Assembly (NCBI GenBank): GCA_022447185.1
Contig: JAKVAY010000048.1
Location: 25,037-89,036, forward strand
DNA: 64,000 bases
Direction of reading: 5' to 3'
Source: Fuerstiella sp.
Lineage (GTDB): Bacteria; Planctomycetota; Planctomycetia; Planctomycetales; Planctomycetaceae
Shown here: positions 1 through 10,192 of the stretch, piece by piece
Layout of the letters: each line of letters starts with the position of its first letter
Position numbering within the stretch: position 1 is the stretch's first letter
Notes under the pieces: model-generated
What the model was told of the DNA's origin: nothing
Seen by the model: only the letters and a program-made list of their open reading frames with translations
Database searches by the model: none
Translations under genes and position numbers: made by a program

Positions 1-223
1 CCTTAACCAGCTGCACCCCCACGTTTTCAAAAGGATCTTCCAGTTCGATGTCCTCGGCCACCGTGACACCATCTTTTGTCACTTTCGGTGCCCCCCATCC
101 TTTGTCGAGCACGGCGTTCCGACCGCGAGGACCCAAGGTACTGCTGACTGCCTGTGCAAGTTTTGCAACGCCGGACAACAATCCTCTGCTGGCGTCTTCA
201 TCAAACGTTAAAATTTTAGCCAC
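1..223 (-). CDS. groEL: Chaperonin GroEL, N-terminal part (runs off the left edge)
   Basis: Reading the minus strand from a GTG at 223 gives an unmistakable GroEL N-terminus: it starts [10 protein letters not shown] and continues through [33 protein letters not shown] and [13 protein letters not shown]. GroEL is the ATP-dependent cage chaperonin of the cytoplasm. The visible 74 codons include the start of the equatorial domain and the TLGPRGRN and TKDGVTVA nucleotide-binding segments. A Shine-Dalgarno GAGGAG lies 5 bases before the GTG, which fixes the start. No groES and no CIRCE-type repeat was seen just upstream, so this may be one of the stand-alone groEL copies common in planctomycetes (inference). 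The rest of the gene lies outside the window. Confidence 0.95.
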   Translation of the reverse strand, partial: MAKILTFDEDASRGLLSGVAKLAQAVSSTLGPRGRNAVLDKGWGAPKVTKDGVTVAEDIELEDPFENVGVQLVK

Positions 224-805
224 GGTTTCTCCTCAACGAGTCATCCGCCAAATTGGCTTCGGTCACCGAACTGTAAAACTGCCATCAGCGTATCCAATTT
301 TTCTAAATTGAAGCTCTCCGGAAATTCCGTTGCGGATCGATTTGGGAGGACAAAACTCCCGTTGAACCGCGAAAAACCGCAGAACTATTGGACAATGCTG
401 ACTCGACAGGAGCCTCGCCCTCCCAAATTCTCGGACAGACTCTGGTCGAGATGGCAGTGATGGGCTCTTTCGCAGGCCAACAGCAAACTGCGTGCCGGGC
501 ATGTTTATGATATTATAAGTTATTTCATATAAAGGGTTTGCAGCCGACAACCTGACGGTTTCCGATCTTGCTCAACCAGATCGAATGTCGATTTGGCAGC
601 CCGCTCTCTCGCCATACTCTGGTCCCATTTCAATGGGAATTCCACTCGTACAATCGCCAAACAGCGGCTGCAACAGATGAATCCACAGACGAACACAGAG
701 CGACGTTGCTGACCGGCATCCACTGATGAGCAATCTGCCGGTTTGAACTTCTGCTCTCAGGCATGGACATGCGGACGTTAAAGCCAGACGATAACGCAAA
801 CCCGG
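224..805. other. Gap between divergent groEL and the FG-GAP gene
   Basis: No convincing gene. On the minus strand a TATAAT hexamer (512-517, reverse complement) sits in an AT-rich stretch about 290 bases before groEL, but it has no matching -35 box at 17 bases, so it is only a weak promoter candidate. A small inverted repeat, GGGAG/CTCCC with a 7-base loop, lies at 344-360. No CIRCE element was found. Confidence 0.4.
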
Positions 806-3613
806 ATGGAATGTTTCCGTATGGACCGTTCAAAAAAAGAAATCGTTCCCGTAACAGAATCTGCCCCGGCAATGGTGCCCCTCAGCGTGCGGATTCTGCC
901 GGCTCAATGTTCCCTGCGAGTTTTAATTTTCGTGGGTTTGCTGACCAGGAGCCTGACCTGCGCCAGCGACGATGCCTGGCCACGCTATGCACATGATGCC
1001 GCACTGACCGGTCGCACTCCGCTGAAGGGTGATATCAGGACTCCCAGAGAAAGCTGGTCGATGTCACTCACCGGTATCCAGCTGGACGTAGAACTTTCAG
1101 CCACCGACGGTGAACACGTCGTGCCACTGCATAACGGCTTAAACCAACTGACTGGTCCACGCAAATCAACTTTCACGTCACCTCGTCGCATGGATATCAC
1201 GGGGACAGGACGCCTGGTGCCTGTAACAGAGACCCCTGCGTCACGCTGGGGCAGGATTCTTCCGCACGTCAAAGGAATACAAAACGTGCGATGGAACCAC
1301 TCGGAGACCACAGAACGGATTTGTCAGCTGGAACTGATTGCCTGGGACATGGGGGTCGACGAGCCACGCACGGTCTGGCAGAGCAAACCAGAAGACACCA
1401 TCTTTGCTCCGCTCATGGTGATTGAAGACATCGACCATGATGGAGTGGACGAAATCTGCATTGCCACTCACTACCGGGTTATGGTTTACGAAGGTACGAC
1501 AGGACGTAAGGAAACGGATCTGCGTTATCACACCGGCCGTAATTATGGCTGGTTCGGTCTGGTCGATGTTGACCTCGACGGTCAACAGGAACTGGTCATG
1601 CTTGCTGACTTTCAAAGTCACTTCGAAGTTCTGGATTACGATTCACTGAAACCCGAAGAGGACCGCCTGAGTGTCCGTTGGAAACGCGACATCGAATTGC
1701 AGATCGACAGGCGAGCAACCTGGCCACAGATTGGCCCGCGACCTGTCGTCAATGTTGCCGGTGACGCGCGGCCGGAAATTGTTGTTAATCTCTATAATGA
1801 AGACCACGACGGCCAGTGGCATACTCAGATCATTGACGCCGCAACCGGCAGGATACTTCTCGATCTGCCAAACCGATACGTTCAGGGGAGTGCAGATGTC
1901 GACGGTGACTTAACGTCGGACCTTTTCTGCATGGTATCGAGAGGCTGCTTCGTTCCGGAATTCGGACAGGTCGAAATCATCGATGTCGACGGTGGTGATT
2001 CTCACGTTCTCTGGAGCAGGATGAATTCCGGATTCGCTGCTGCCAACCAAACAGAAATGGAACCCACGTGGGCCACAGGTGCGTCAGATGGATTGAGGCA
2101 TGTTCTGCTGACTTGCCAAGATTCTCGCCAGACATTCGTTGTCGTGTCACGTGACCCCACAAGTTCAATCTCCGCGATACGAACGGACACGAACGATCAA
2201 TTCCGCACGCTTTGGCACGTTACCGGTTTTGCAACACCTCCAAATCCCATTGCTCTGACAACCAGCGGCGACTCCGTGACGGCCCTGGTTGGCGTGAACC
2301 TTGACAAAAATCAGCAGGTCCTGCTGGCCGGAAACAACGCAAACGCAACGGTGGTCACACGTCGTCCCCTTGGTGCCGGTCCGTTGGCACCCATCGCTGC
2401 ACGTCCTCAGCCAGCAGGTCTGATGAACATTTACGTAGAAGGTCCGGGAGAAAACATCTTCTCGATTGCACCACCAACGTCTGAAAACATGGCGCCCCGA
2501 ATTTTATGGCAAAGGCCTGGCCGGGGAATGGGTAATAATTTTTCAAACGGGGCGATACTCGCCGCTGACCTCGACAACGATCATTCCGTTGAGATCGTGT
2601 GTGCGGGACGTGATTCATCCGGCGCTGCTGAACTTGTCGCTTATCGTTCTGATGGTGAAGTCTACTGGCGACATGTTTATTCTGAAACTCAGGGCAGCCG
2701 ACCAAAGCACAACGCGGGAGCGCTGACCTGGTGGTGGGCTGGTCGTTTCCGGTCATCCGAACAGGTTGATCTGTTTGTCAACACACGCCGCGGACTGATG
2801 AATTCTGAAGTTGGTCATCTGCTGGACGGACGCACCGGGGGACAGATCTGGAAGAAGGAAAAAGCATTACTGCCGAATGTCTTCCAGTGGGGATACGGCG
2901 GATTCCCATTAGCAGTTGCGGATATGACCGGTAACAGACGGGACGAACTGGTGAACCTGTACCCAGTCTGTTACTGGATGGCGGACGGTAAAACAGGTCA
3001 GCTGATTGCCGGTCAGGACCTCGCGTCGCAAGAAGTGGTTCCTGCCTGGGCTGCATACGGTGAACCGACTGTTTGGGATTTCGACGGGGACGGCAACAAG
3101 GAAGTACTGCTCGACAGCGTTTACATACTGGCGTTGCTGGATTCTTCCGGAACAACGATTTGGCATGACCGGGAACGACACAGCGATACAATCGACAGGA
3201 ACACGGACGCATCAGGCGAAACTACGAAGACCCGACATGCACTGGTCGATTTTGACGGCGACGGCAGGATGGAGATTGCCTCAGCGGGGTACCGGGACGG
3301 AGTCCGGGCCATCGATCCGCGTAACGGTTCGGTCCTGTGGTCAGTCGATGCACCGAATCCAACGCGATCGAAATCTGCGGCAGCCAATATCGACGGGATC
3401 GGTGGAGATGAACTGATCTATACGGCCGGCAAATCACTGGTCGTTGTCAGCGGAGACCGGAATGCAGGAAGAATCCTATGGACCTGGGATGGACCGGCAG
3501 AACTGTCGCTGCCGGCGATTGCCGACGTCGATAATGACGGAAAAGCTGAGATCGTTTTCCAGTCTGCTCGTGGAATCATCCACTGCATCGATGGTCCTGT
3601 TGGAAAAAATTAA
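806..3613 (+). CDS. Secreted FG-GAP/VCBS beta-propeller repeat protein
   Basis: A 935-residue protein with a hydrophobic export signal near residues 31-50, followed by DDAWPRYAHD, the type of opening seen in planctomycete PQQ/FG-GAP propellers. Acidic calcium-loop motifs of the FG-GAP/VCBS kind recur at about residue 208 (DIDHDGVDE), 254 (DVDLDGQQE), 589 (DLDNDHSVE), 759 (DFDGDGNKE), 815 (DFDGDGRME) and 909 (DVDNDGKAE). These predict one or two beta-propellers in the periplasm or on the cell surface. The substrate is unknown. The start is uncertain: ATG 806 is the longest form, but ATG 872 gives a more normal leader of about 31 residues ending near TCA/SDD, and neither has a good ribosome binding site. 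It is transcribed alone, divergent from groEL. Confidence 0.8.
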   Translation: MECFRMDRSKKEIVPVTESAPAMVPLSVRILPAQCSLRVLIFVGLLTRSLTCASDDAWPRYAHDAALTGRTPLKGDIRTPRESWSMSLTGIQLDVELSATDGEHVVPLHNGLNQLTGPRKSTFTSPRRMDITGTGRLVPVTETPASRWGRILPHVKGIQNVRWNHSETTERICQLELIAWDMGVDEPRTVWQSKPEDTIFAPLMVIEDIDHDGVDEICIATHYRVMVYEGTTGRKETDLRYHTGRNYGWFGLVDVDLDGQQELVMLADFQSHFEVLDYDSLKPEEDRLSVRWKRDIELQIDRRATWPQIGPRPVVNVAGDARPEIVVNLYNEDHDGQWHTQIIDAATGRILLDLPNRYVQGSADVDGDLTSDLFCMVSRGCFVPEFGQVEIIDVDGGDSHVLWSRMNSGFAAANQTEMEPTWATGASDGLRHVLLTCQDSRQTFVVVSRDPTSSISAIRTDTNDQFRTLWHVTGFATPPNPIALTTSGDSVTALVGVNLDKNQQVLLAGNNANATVVTRRPLGAGPLAPIAARPQPAGLMNIYVEGPGENIFSIAPPTSENMAPRILWQRPGRGMGNNFSNGAILAADLDNDHSVEIVCAGRDSSGAAELVAYRSDGEVYWRHVYSETQGSRPKHNAGALTWWWAGRFRSSEQVDLFVNTRRGLMNSEVGHLLDGRTGGQIWKKEKALLPNVFQWGYGGFPLAVADMTGNRRDELVNLYPVCYWMADGKTGQLIAGQDLASQEVVPAWAAYGEPTVWDFDGDGNKEVLLDSVYILALLDSSGTTIWHDRERHSDTIDRNTDASGETTKTRHALVDFDGDGRMEIASAGYRDGVRAIDPRNGSVLWSVDAPNPTRSKSAAANIDGIGGDELIYTAGKSLVVVSGDRNAGRILWTWDGPAELSLPAIADVDNDGKAEIVFQSARGIIHCIDGPVGKN

Positions 3614-3894
3614 ACCAGCGATGCTGAAAAATGATAATGGTGAAGGCAGACGAAAGACCGTGACTGACGGATAACCGGAAAACGAGTGATTAATCAGTCA
3701 CAGGAACAAAATCAAATGCAGTCTCATCGTCCTCACTCTGATTGCCGGATCAACGGATCACTTGATGGCGACCAACGGTGGTAGATATGTTCAGGTCAGG
3801 TCGGGTGGGATAACCAAACGAATTTTGAGACCGGAGGACAATCTCCTGTCACAGCTCTCCCTTCATTAAAAATACGGCATTGGTCAGGTTCTGA

Positions 3895-4983
3895 ATGATG
3901 ATACGCGTCAATATCTGTGTCGTCCTGCTGATTCTCACGGACGGTATGACAGTGAATGCACAATCGTCTCCGGAAGACCTCTTTCGCCGCTGGGATCGCA
4001 ATCAGGACGGAGTTCTGACACTGAATGAAATTCCGCCACAGTTCCGTCCTGTTTTTTCGGACGTCGATCGGAACAGGGACGGAAAAGTGACACCTGCTGA
4101 ACATCGCGCAGGGCTCGTTCCACGTTCTGACAAAAGAGCCGGGGTGAACAATCGCAGAATCACACCTGATCAAAAGATCAAAATCCGTCAGCGGTGGCAG
4201 CAGGAACCAAACGGATTTACACGTCAGGTGTTAGTCCGGCTCCCAAAACAAACTCAACAGCGTCAGCCGGTGGCCATCATCTTCCACGGCAACGGAGGGA
4301 CAGCAGAGGGAAGCCTGAAACGCTGGCAGTGGCTAAATGACCACATTTTAATTGCTCCGCAGGGCTACCGAAGATCGTGGAATGTTTACGGTGAAGCATC
4401 AACAGCACCGGATATCGAGTTCTTTCGCCTGCTGATACAGGAAGTCAGAACAACACAACCGACTGCAGATCCTGAGCGAGTGAGTCTGATTGGTTCTTCC
4501 AACGGCAGTGGTTTTGTCCAGCGTCTGATGATTGAAATGGATGACCGGCCGTTTCAAAAGGCAATTCTGCTGGTCGCCAGCCTGATTGAACAACAGTACC
4601 ATGACGGCAGCTTCTGGGCGCCATCGCAGAGCACACAGGTTTACGACAAACGACGCACCCCGAAACCCGGCTTACAGATGGTTTACTTCCATGGTACAGA
4701 AGATCGCGTTGTGCCTTATACGGGAGGGTATCGCGGCAGACGATTTCTGCATCTTGGAGCGCAGGAGACCACCTGGCACTGGGCCAGAGCTTTCGGCTAT
4801 TCGGGCGCAGCATTGAGTGACCGGGACGGAAAACAGGTGGCCCGCGGCATCCTCAGCTATACCTATGCCGACGCAGGAGTGACCCATTACAAACTTGTGG
4901 GCGCGGGTCATGGCATTGGAAACCACTCCGCTCAGGCGTATCGAATTGTGAAGAAATTTCTCGGCTCCAGCATCAGCAAATAA
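3895..4983 (+). CDS. Secreted EF-hand plus alpha/beta-hydrolase (CE1/PHB-depolymerase-like esterase)
   Basis: A 362-residue protein. A signal peptide covers residues 1-22 (ending VNA/QSS). Two EF-hand calcium loops follow, DRNQDGVLTLNE (34-45) and DVDRNRDGKVTP (about 56-67). The rest is an alpha/beta-hydrolase domain with an oxyanion-type HGNGG segment, the nucleophile elbow G-S-S-N-G (S202), an acidic residue in GTEDRVVP (D270) and a catalytic histidine in GAGHGIGNH (H339). This layout matches secreted carboxylesterases related to LpqC, feruloyl esterases and PHB depolymerases. The natural ester is not evident. The EF hands may serve calcium-dependent stability or attachment (inference). The gene stands alone, 281 bases after the propeller gene. 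An imperfect palindromic stretch (GTGACTG/CAGTCAC, 3660-3701) lies in that gap. Confidence 0.85.
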   Translation: MMIRVNICVVLLILTDGMTVNAQSSPEDLFRRWDRNQDGVLTLNEIPPQFRPVFSDVDRNRDGKVTPAEHRAGLVPRSDKRAGVNNRRITPDQKIKIRQRWQQEPNGFTRQVLVRLPKQTQQRQPVAIIFHGNGGTAEGSLKRWQWLNDHILIAPQGYRRSWNVYGEASTAPDIEFFRLLIQEVRTTQPTADPERVSLIGSSNGSGFVQRLMIEMDDRPFQKAILLVASLIEQQYHDGSFWAPSQSTQVYDKRRTPKPGLQMVYFHGTEDRVVPYTGGYRGRRFLHLGAQETTWHWARAFGYSGAALSDRDGKQVARGILSYTYADAGVTHYKLVGAGHGIGNHSAQAYRIVKKFLGSSISK

Positions 4984-5641
4984 AACGGAAGACGCCACAA
5001 ACTGCGAGTTTCTCGTGATGGATGTTCGGCGAGGATGTCCAATGGAACCGCTAAACGCACCAGCGTCTTGTTCGTTCAAAATTGACCGAACGGGTCTTCT
5101 ACATACCGGACCAGCTGTCTCTGCATCCGCCGCTAACAGCAACGCTCCACCTGCAGATTCACCTCGAAAATCTGCACGGACAGACACTGTTGCTGCATCT
5201 GTTCAGAGTGACAAGTATCGAAAAATTTCCGATGACACATCCGAGTGGCGGGATTGCCGTTTTCCTTCGTCTATTGAGGTACTTAACCCACTGAGCCGGT
5301 CTGATGGTGCGGAATACCGGGACACTCAATCCATTGGCATGTCACTCACAACGTACAAAGACGCCGTCAGCGGATTTCACAGCTGGTCACCACAGTTTTT
5401 CGCCGGTCTCGATCCGAAGTCCCTGTAATACCGTGAAAAATGGGGCGGAGAGAGCGTCAGCGACTGACCTTGAGACTTCCGGTCAAACATCGCTTGTAGA
5501 GAATCGCCGGATCGACTAGTTAGCCCACAATAATCCGCTGGATCCGTCTGACCGGCAACCAATCACCAGCGAGAGTTCCTGTCGAATGTCACTTCCAGTG
5601 AATCTGCCCTTTGCACCATGATTCCGGGAATCCAAGCAACC
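4984..5641. other. Gap before the peptide transporter operon
   Basis: About 650 bases without a supported gene. An open frame of 137 codons (5015-5428, plus strand) has no ribosome binding site, no recognisable domain and a low-information composition, so I treat it as chance. No clear promoter or terminator was recognised. Confidence 0.4.
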
Positions 5642-7888
5642 ATGAGCGCATTCACGAAATCCTCGATTCTGGTCCTGTTCGTGATTCTGCCGCTGTTCGC
5701 CTCCGGGTGTACCGGACCACAGGGAGACGGTGGCAGCAGTCAAGAAAACGGGACGGAATCCGGATCCGGAAGTCTCCCGTTCACATCCGAAGGTCCTCCA
5801 ATCCGGACGGTCGCGGAAGTCGCATCGGAACTGGAGGCCGGAGACGGAAACATGGTGCCGCTATTCGAGTCGGAGCCCAACCTGCTGGCCGAGTACATCG
5901 GTCAGGACACGAAGAAGTTAGCCACGCTCAACGAACAACTCAAAAAAACGCACAACGAACGAACGAAAATTGGCAAAGGTCAACCCGACGAACAACCTGT
6001 CGAAAGCAGTAGCAACGAAGAAACCCGATTCCAGCTGGGTGATCTGATCCCGATGGCCGACGAGGACTTTCCCGTACTGAACGATCTGCTCAACGACAAC
6101 ACGTGGGTTGAAAAGCCTGTTGTGGATTCCACTCGGTTGATGATGAAGCGGCAGGAGAGTGAGAAATCGCTGGCAACCGTCCAGGAAGCTCTGAAACTCA
6201 CAAACGAATCCAGTGACCTCAACCTGAAAATCCGTTCGGCCATGGGACGCCTGGCCGCCAACAGTCAGGAGATCAATTTTGACGCGACCTGGTACCGTCA
6301 CACCTCAGGCGACGTTAAGAGCACCAACCCGATTATGATCAGCTCGTCCGCTGAGTTCGACGTTTCCGGTCTGACCAGCTTCGGACTGATGGGATTCGAC
6401 TGGACCTTCACCCCGTTTGCCAGCAATGACACAGTTGTCTCCTGGCAGAGCAGTGAGAACGGCCTGCTGGACAAGGTCGTAATGCGAGACGATGTTTACT
6501 GGTCCGACGGAACAAGGATAACAGCACACGATGTCGAATTCTCTTATCGTGTAATCATGTCTTCCAAAGTCCCTGTACCTGCGGTCCGCAGCGGAACAGA
6601 CCAGTTGCAGGGTGTGAAGGCCTACGATGACCAGACGATCGTTTATTTCCATCCGGCTCCCCTGGCAACCAATGTCTGGAATATCAACTTCCCGGTCCTG
6701 CCCAAACACATCTACGAGAAATCGATTGCCGACGACCCAAGCCTTGCAGCCAGCGAATACCACGTCTCCATGGACGAGAACCCGGTGACCGGCGGACCGT
6801 ACGTGATCACCAAACGAACTCGAGGGCAGGAGATCGTGCTGGAGCGTCGCGACAGTTACCACACAGTCGACGGCAAACAGGTTCGTGACATCCCACACTT
6901 CAAAAATATTCGGTTCGCTATCATCGAGGACCCGAGCACCGCATTGTTGTCAATGAAGAAGGGTGATATCGAGGAGATGCAACTCACACCCGAACAGTGG
7001 AAGGAACAGACCAATGATGAAGAATTTTACGGCAGGAACACCAAGGTCTATGACATCGAGTGGGTCTACTTCTATTTTGGCTGGAATACGCGATCGCCGT
7101 TTTTCCGCGATGCAAGAGTCCGTCGGGCAATGAGCCTGACCTTCAATCATGCCGAGATGATGGAACGTCATCGCAAGGGCATGGACGAACAGTCCCAGGG
7201 GATCTTTCACCGCACCAGTCCCTGGGCTCCGAAAGAACTACCGCCTGCGTTTCAGCAGAACCTGGACGCTGCCGAGGATCTGTTGCAGTCGGCCGGCTGG
7301 GAAGATACCAACGGTGACGGGATCCTCGACGGTATGGTCTTCCTTGATAATGAATTTGATGGACAACTCGAAGGGGTCAGAAGATCGAAGTTCGAATTCA
7401 CCATTGCCGTCAGCAACCGATCTGACCGAATCGCTCTGTGTGAACTACTTCGCGAAAATCTCGACCAGATCGGCATTATCTGCAACGTTCGCCCGGTGGA
7501 ATTTACAGTCTTGCAGCAAATGGCACGGGACCACAAATTCCACGCCCAATTCGCTGGCTGGGGTACCGGTACCGACCCTGACACCAGTGAGAACCTGTGG
7601 ACCACAAAGGCAATCGACAGTGGACGCAACTACGTGGCTTACAGCAATGCAGAAATCGACCAGCTGTTCCAGGATGGAAAGTACGAGCTCGATCCCGAAA
7701 AACGGCGCAGGATCTATCAGGACATTCACCTGAAACTTTATGAGGATCAGCCCTACACCTGGCTTTTCTACCGGAACGCTTACTTTGCGTTTAGTAAGTC
7801 ACTCAGAGGATACAACTTCAGCCCGCGCGGCCCGTACAGTTATGGACCCGGCGAAGGCACCATCTTCAAGTCTCCGACCCTGGAATAA
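5642..7888 (+). CDS. Peptide ABC transporter substrate-binding lipoprotein (SBP_bac_5)
   Basis: A lipoprotein of about 748 residues. The leader from ATG 5642 ends in the lipobox LFASGC (Cys 23); an upstream ATG at 5618 is in frame, but 5642 gives the cleaner signal. The body carries family 5 solute-binding features: YWSDGTRITAHDVEFSY, PVTGGPYV, RDARVRRAMSLTFN and a C-terminal YEDQPYTWLFYR. The family binds oligopeptides, dipeptides, nickel or microcin-like peptides for import. The segment between the lipid anchor and the binding domain is long (about 200 residues, low-complexity and charged, helical), which is more than usual for DppA/OppA. The permeases and ATPase follow directly, so this is the receptor of that system. 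The ligand cannot be told from sequence. Confidence 0.9.
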   Translation: MSAFTKSSILVLFVILPLFASGCTGPQGDGGSSQENGTESGSGSLPFTSEGPPIRTVAEVASELEAGDGNMVPLFESEPNLLAEYIGQDTKKLATLNEQLKKTHNERTKIGKGQPDEQPVESSSNEETRFQLGDLIPMADEDFPVLNDLLNDNTWVEKPVVDSTRLMMKRQESEKSLATVQEALKLTNESSDLNLKIRSAMGRLAANSQEINFDATWYRHTSGDVKSTNPIMISSSAEFDVSGLTSFGLMGFDWTFTPFASNDTVVSWQSSENGLLDKVVMRDDVYWSDGTRITAHDVEFSYRVIMSSKVPVPAVRSGTDQLQGVKAYDDQTIVYFHPAPLATNVWNINFPVLPKHIYEKSIADDPSLAASEYHVSMDENPVTGGPYVITKRTRGQEIVLERRDSYHTVDGKQVRDIPHFKNIRFAIIEDPSTALLSMKKGDIEEMQLTPEQWKEQTNDEEFYGRNTKVYDIEWVYFYFGWNTRSPFFRDARVRRAMSLTFNHAEMMERHRKGMDEQSQGIFHRTSPWAPKELPPAFQQNLDAAEDLLQSAGWEDTNGDGILDGMVFLDNEFDGQLEGVRRSKFEFTIAVSNRSDRIALCELLRENLDQIGIICNVRPVEFTVLQQMARDHKFHAQFAGWGTGTDPDTSENLWTTKAIDSGRNYVAYSNAEIDQLFQDGKYELDPEKRRRIYQDIHLKLYEDQPYTWLFYRNAYFAFSKSLRGYNFSPRGPYSYGPGEGTIFKSPTLE

Positions 7889-7990
7889 GGTTCTCACCCG
7901 TGAAGTGAACCCCGGGAGGACAGGGCAATGACACTGTGGGCACGGATGCGACGCTGGTGACGGCGCTGCCTGACAAAAGGTTACGCATAT

Positions 7991-8983
7991 ATGGTCAGCT
8001 ATTTAGTTCGTCGCCTGCTGGTGGGGCTGCTGACACTTTGGCTGATCACATGTCTGATCTACGCCCTGATTCGTTTGATGCCGGGCAGTCCGCTGGACAC
8101 TGATCCCGCGATGATGGATCCCAGCAAAATGCCCAGCAAAGCCGACATCCAGCGAATGCAGGAGGTCTACGGACTGGACAAACCACTGCACGAGGCCTAC
8201 TGGCACTGGGTGAAGAATGCAGTACGACTGGATCTCGGCACCAGTTACTCACAAAAGAAGCCAGTGGCAGAACTGATCGGTGACCGGATCGGTCCCACGC
8301 TGCAGCTCTCCGTGACATCCCTGCTACTCAGCTATCTGCTGGCAGTCCCCATGGGGCTGTATGCGACCGTGCGCAGTGGTCAGCCCGATGAACGAGGCCT
8401 AAGTTTTTTACTTTACACCCTGTATTCATTCCCCTCGTTTGTCGCCGCGTTGTTTCTCCAGTTGTTGTTCGCCGTAAAGCTGGAGGGAACGTGGTTTGGA
8501 CTTCCACTACTGGGCAATCACTCGAACGGGTACGAGGAACTGACCGAACTCGACCGCATCTGGGATTCCTTCAAACACATGATTTTGCCTGTTGCGTGCT
8601 TCACCTACGGCAGCCTGGCCTACTATTGCCGCTTTGTAAAAGCGAATATGGAAGAGGTCATCCGCCAGGACTACATCCGTACGGCCCGTGCCAAGGGCCT
8701 GGGACCGATCCGAGTTCTGATCCATCACGCCTTTCGGAACACTCTGATCCCCTTTGTGACGCTGCTCGGGTTGACCCTGCCGAGCCTGCTCGGGGGAGCG
8801 ATCATTCTTGAAGGCATCTTCAACTGGCCCGGCATGGGACGTTTGTTTTTTATGTCGATCCTCCAGCGGGATTATCCCACGATCATGAGCCTGACACTGA
8901 TGTTCTCGATCCTGACGCTGTTGGGACAGCTCCTGGCTGACATTCTCTACGCCTTCGTCGATCCACGTATCAAGTACACCTAA
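7991..8983 (+). CDS. Peptide ABC transporter permease, DppB/YejB type
   Basis: A 330-residue inner-membrane permease. The first helix (YLVRRLLVGLLTLWLITCLIY) and the MPGSPLD segment are typical of the DppB/OppB/YejB family. The cytoplasmic EAA loop that docks the ATPase is clear: RTARAKGLGPIRVLIHHAFRN at about residues 227-247. The C-terminus IL..F.DPRIKY is also standard. About six membrane segments are visible. The gene lies 102 bases after the binding protein and is followed by the second permease, so one transcript is likely. No Shine-Dalgarno sequence is evident. Confidence 0.93.
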   Translation: MVSYLVRRLLVGLLTLWLITCLIYALIRLMPGSPLDTDPAMMDPSKMPSKADIQRMQEVYGLDKPLHEAYWHWVKNAVRLDLGTSYSQKKPVAELIGDRIGPTLQLSVTSLLLSYLLAVPMGLYATVRSGQPDERGLSFLLYTLYSFPSFVAALFLQLLFAVKLEGTWFGLPLLGNHSNGYEELTELDRIWDSFKHMILPVACFTYGSLAYYCRFVKANMEEVIRQDYIRTARAKGLGPIRVLIHHAFRNTLIPFVTLLGLTLPSLLGGAIILEGIFNWPGMGRLFFMSILQRDYPTIMSLTLMFSILTLLGQLLADILYAFVDPRIKYT

Positions 8984-9091
8984 TGTGGCATCGCCTTAAC
9001 AAAATTCGGACTGTTGCTCGAAAACGCTTCCGCCGGTCGCTCTGAACATGCAGTAAACAATGGTGAAAATCCACAACAGAAGACTTCAGCC

Positions 9092-10186
9092 ATGAACCGG
9101 AATGACTCTGATCGTGTGATAGTGTCGGCAGGCTTCTGGGAGCAATCCTGGCAGCGGTTCCGACGACGGCGGCTCAGCATGCTGGCCTTGTACTTCATCG
9201 GGTTTCTTTCGGTGATTGCGATCTTCTCGCCAATGATCGCCGGCACGAAACCGATCATCTGTCGTTACAAAGGCCAACTTTATTTTCCCTGCATGGGCTA
9301 CTACAACCGAGACTGGGAAAATCCTGTGTTTCAAAAGGAGCGCTTCCGAAGAGTCTACCCCCGAAATCTCAAACGAAAGGATCCGGACAGCTGGTCGCTT
9401 TGGCCACTGGTCTACCAGGATCCACACCGGCCGGTCCGCCAAGGAGAATGGGAGGGAATGGAGGGCAACCCCTACGGCGCCGAAGGCCGCCCCACGGGCC
9501 AGAACTGGTTCGGAACCTACAAAACGGGATTCGATGTCTTTGCCAGTATGGTACACGGAACACGAATCGCGTTGCTGGTGGGATTTGTTTCCACTGGCAT
9601 TGCAGCAACCATCGGCATCACGCTGGGCGCTGTTGCCGGATACATGGGTGGTGTCGTTGACATAGTGATCAGTCGCCTGATCGAAGTCGTCATGTGTATT
9701 CCGGCTCTGGTCCTGATCCTCTGCCTGCAGGCAGTAATCGATAAGGTCAGCATCTGGAACATCATGATGTTACTGGGCCTGACCGGGTGGACCGGTATGG
9801 CCCGCCTGACCAGAGGTGAATTTCTTAAACTGAAGGAAACTGAATTCGTAGCGGCAGCACGTTGTCTGGGAGTCGGTCGGACTCGCATTATGTTTCGCCA
9901 CGTGCTTCCGAACGCGCTGGCCCCGGTGATGGTGCCAATTGCCTTCGGCATCGCCGGGGGCATTCAGACCGAAGCTGCTCTAAGTCTGCTGGGGTTCGGT
10001 GCTCCCCCTCCAAACCCCAGTTGGGGCACGATCCTCCACTCTGGACGTGAGACACTACAGTCGGGTTACTGGTGGCAACTGGTCTTTCCGGGCATGGGCA
10101 TTTTCCTGACTGTACTGGCCTACAATCTGATCGGTGAAGGCATCCAGGAAGCCACAGACCCACGCCTTGCAGACCCAGGGAATTAG
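9092..10186 (+). CDS. Peptide ABC transporter permease, DppC/YejE type
   Basis: An inner-membrane permease of about 364 residues. ATG 9092 is preferred over an in-frame TTG at 9014 because the protein then begins shortly before its basic RRRRLSM segment and first helix. After the first helix comes an extracytoplasmic insert of roughly 100 residues beginning KPIICRYKGQLYFP. A KGxLYFP segment at this position is, from memory, a feature of YejE, the microcin C/peptide permease, rather than of ordinary DppC. The EAA loop (EFVAAARCLGVGRTRIMFRH) and the terminal ATDPRL motif are present. It pairs with the preceding permease. The next gene starts 6 bases after the stop. Confidence 0.92.
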   Translation: MNRNDSDRVIVSAGFWEQSWQRFRRRRLSMLALYFIGFLSVIAIFSPMIAGTKPIICRYKGQLYFPCMGYYNRDWENPVFQKERFRRVYPRNLKRKDPDSWSLWPLVYQDPHRPVRQGEWEGMEGNPYGAEGRPTGQNWFGTYKTGFDVFASMVHGTRIALLVGFVSTGIAATIGITLGAVAGYMGGVVDIVISRLIEVVMCIPALVLILCLQAVIDKVSIWNIMMLLGLTGWTGMARLTRGEFLKLKETEFVAAARCLGVGRTRIMFRHVLPNALAPVMVPIAFGIAGGIQTEAALSLLGFGAPPPNPSWGTILHSGRETLQSGYWWQLVFPGMGIFLTVLAYNLIGEGIQEATDPRLADPGN

Positions 10187-10192
10187 ATTTTT

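Noticed and set aside
5015..5428. Open frame of 137 codons between the esterase and the transporter operon
   Set aside because: No ribosome binding site, no domain, overlaps an equally long antisense frame, composition not protein-like.
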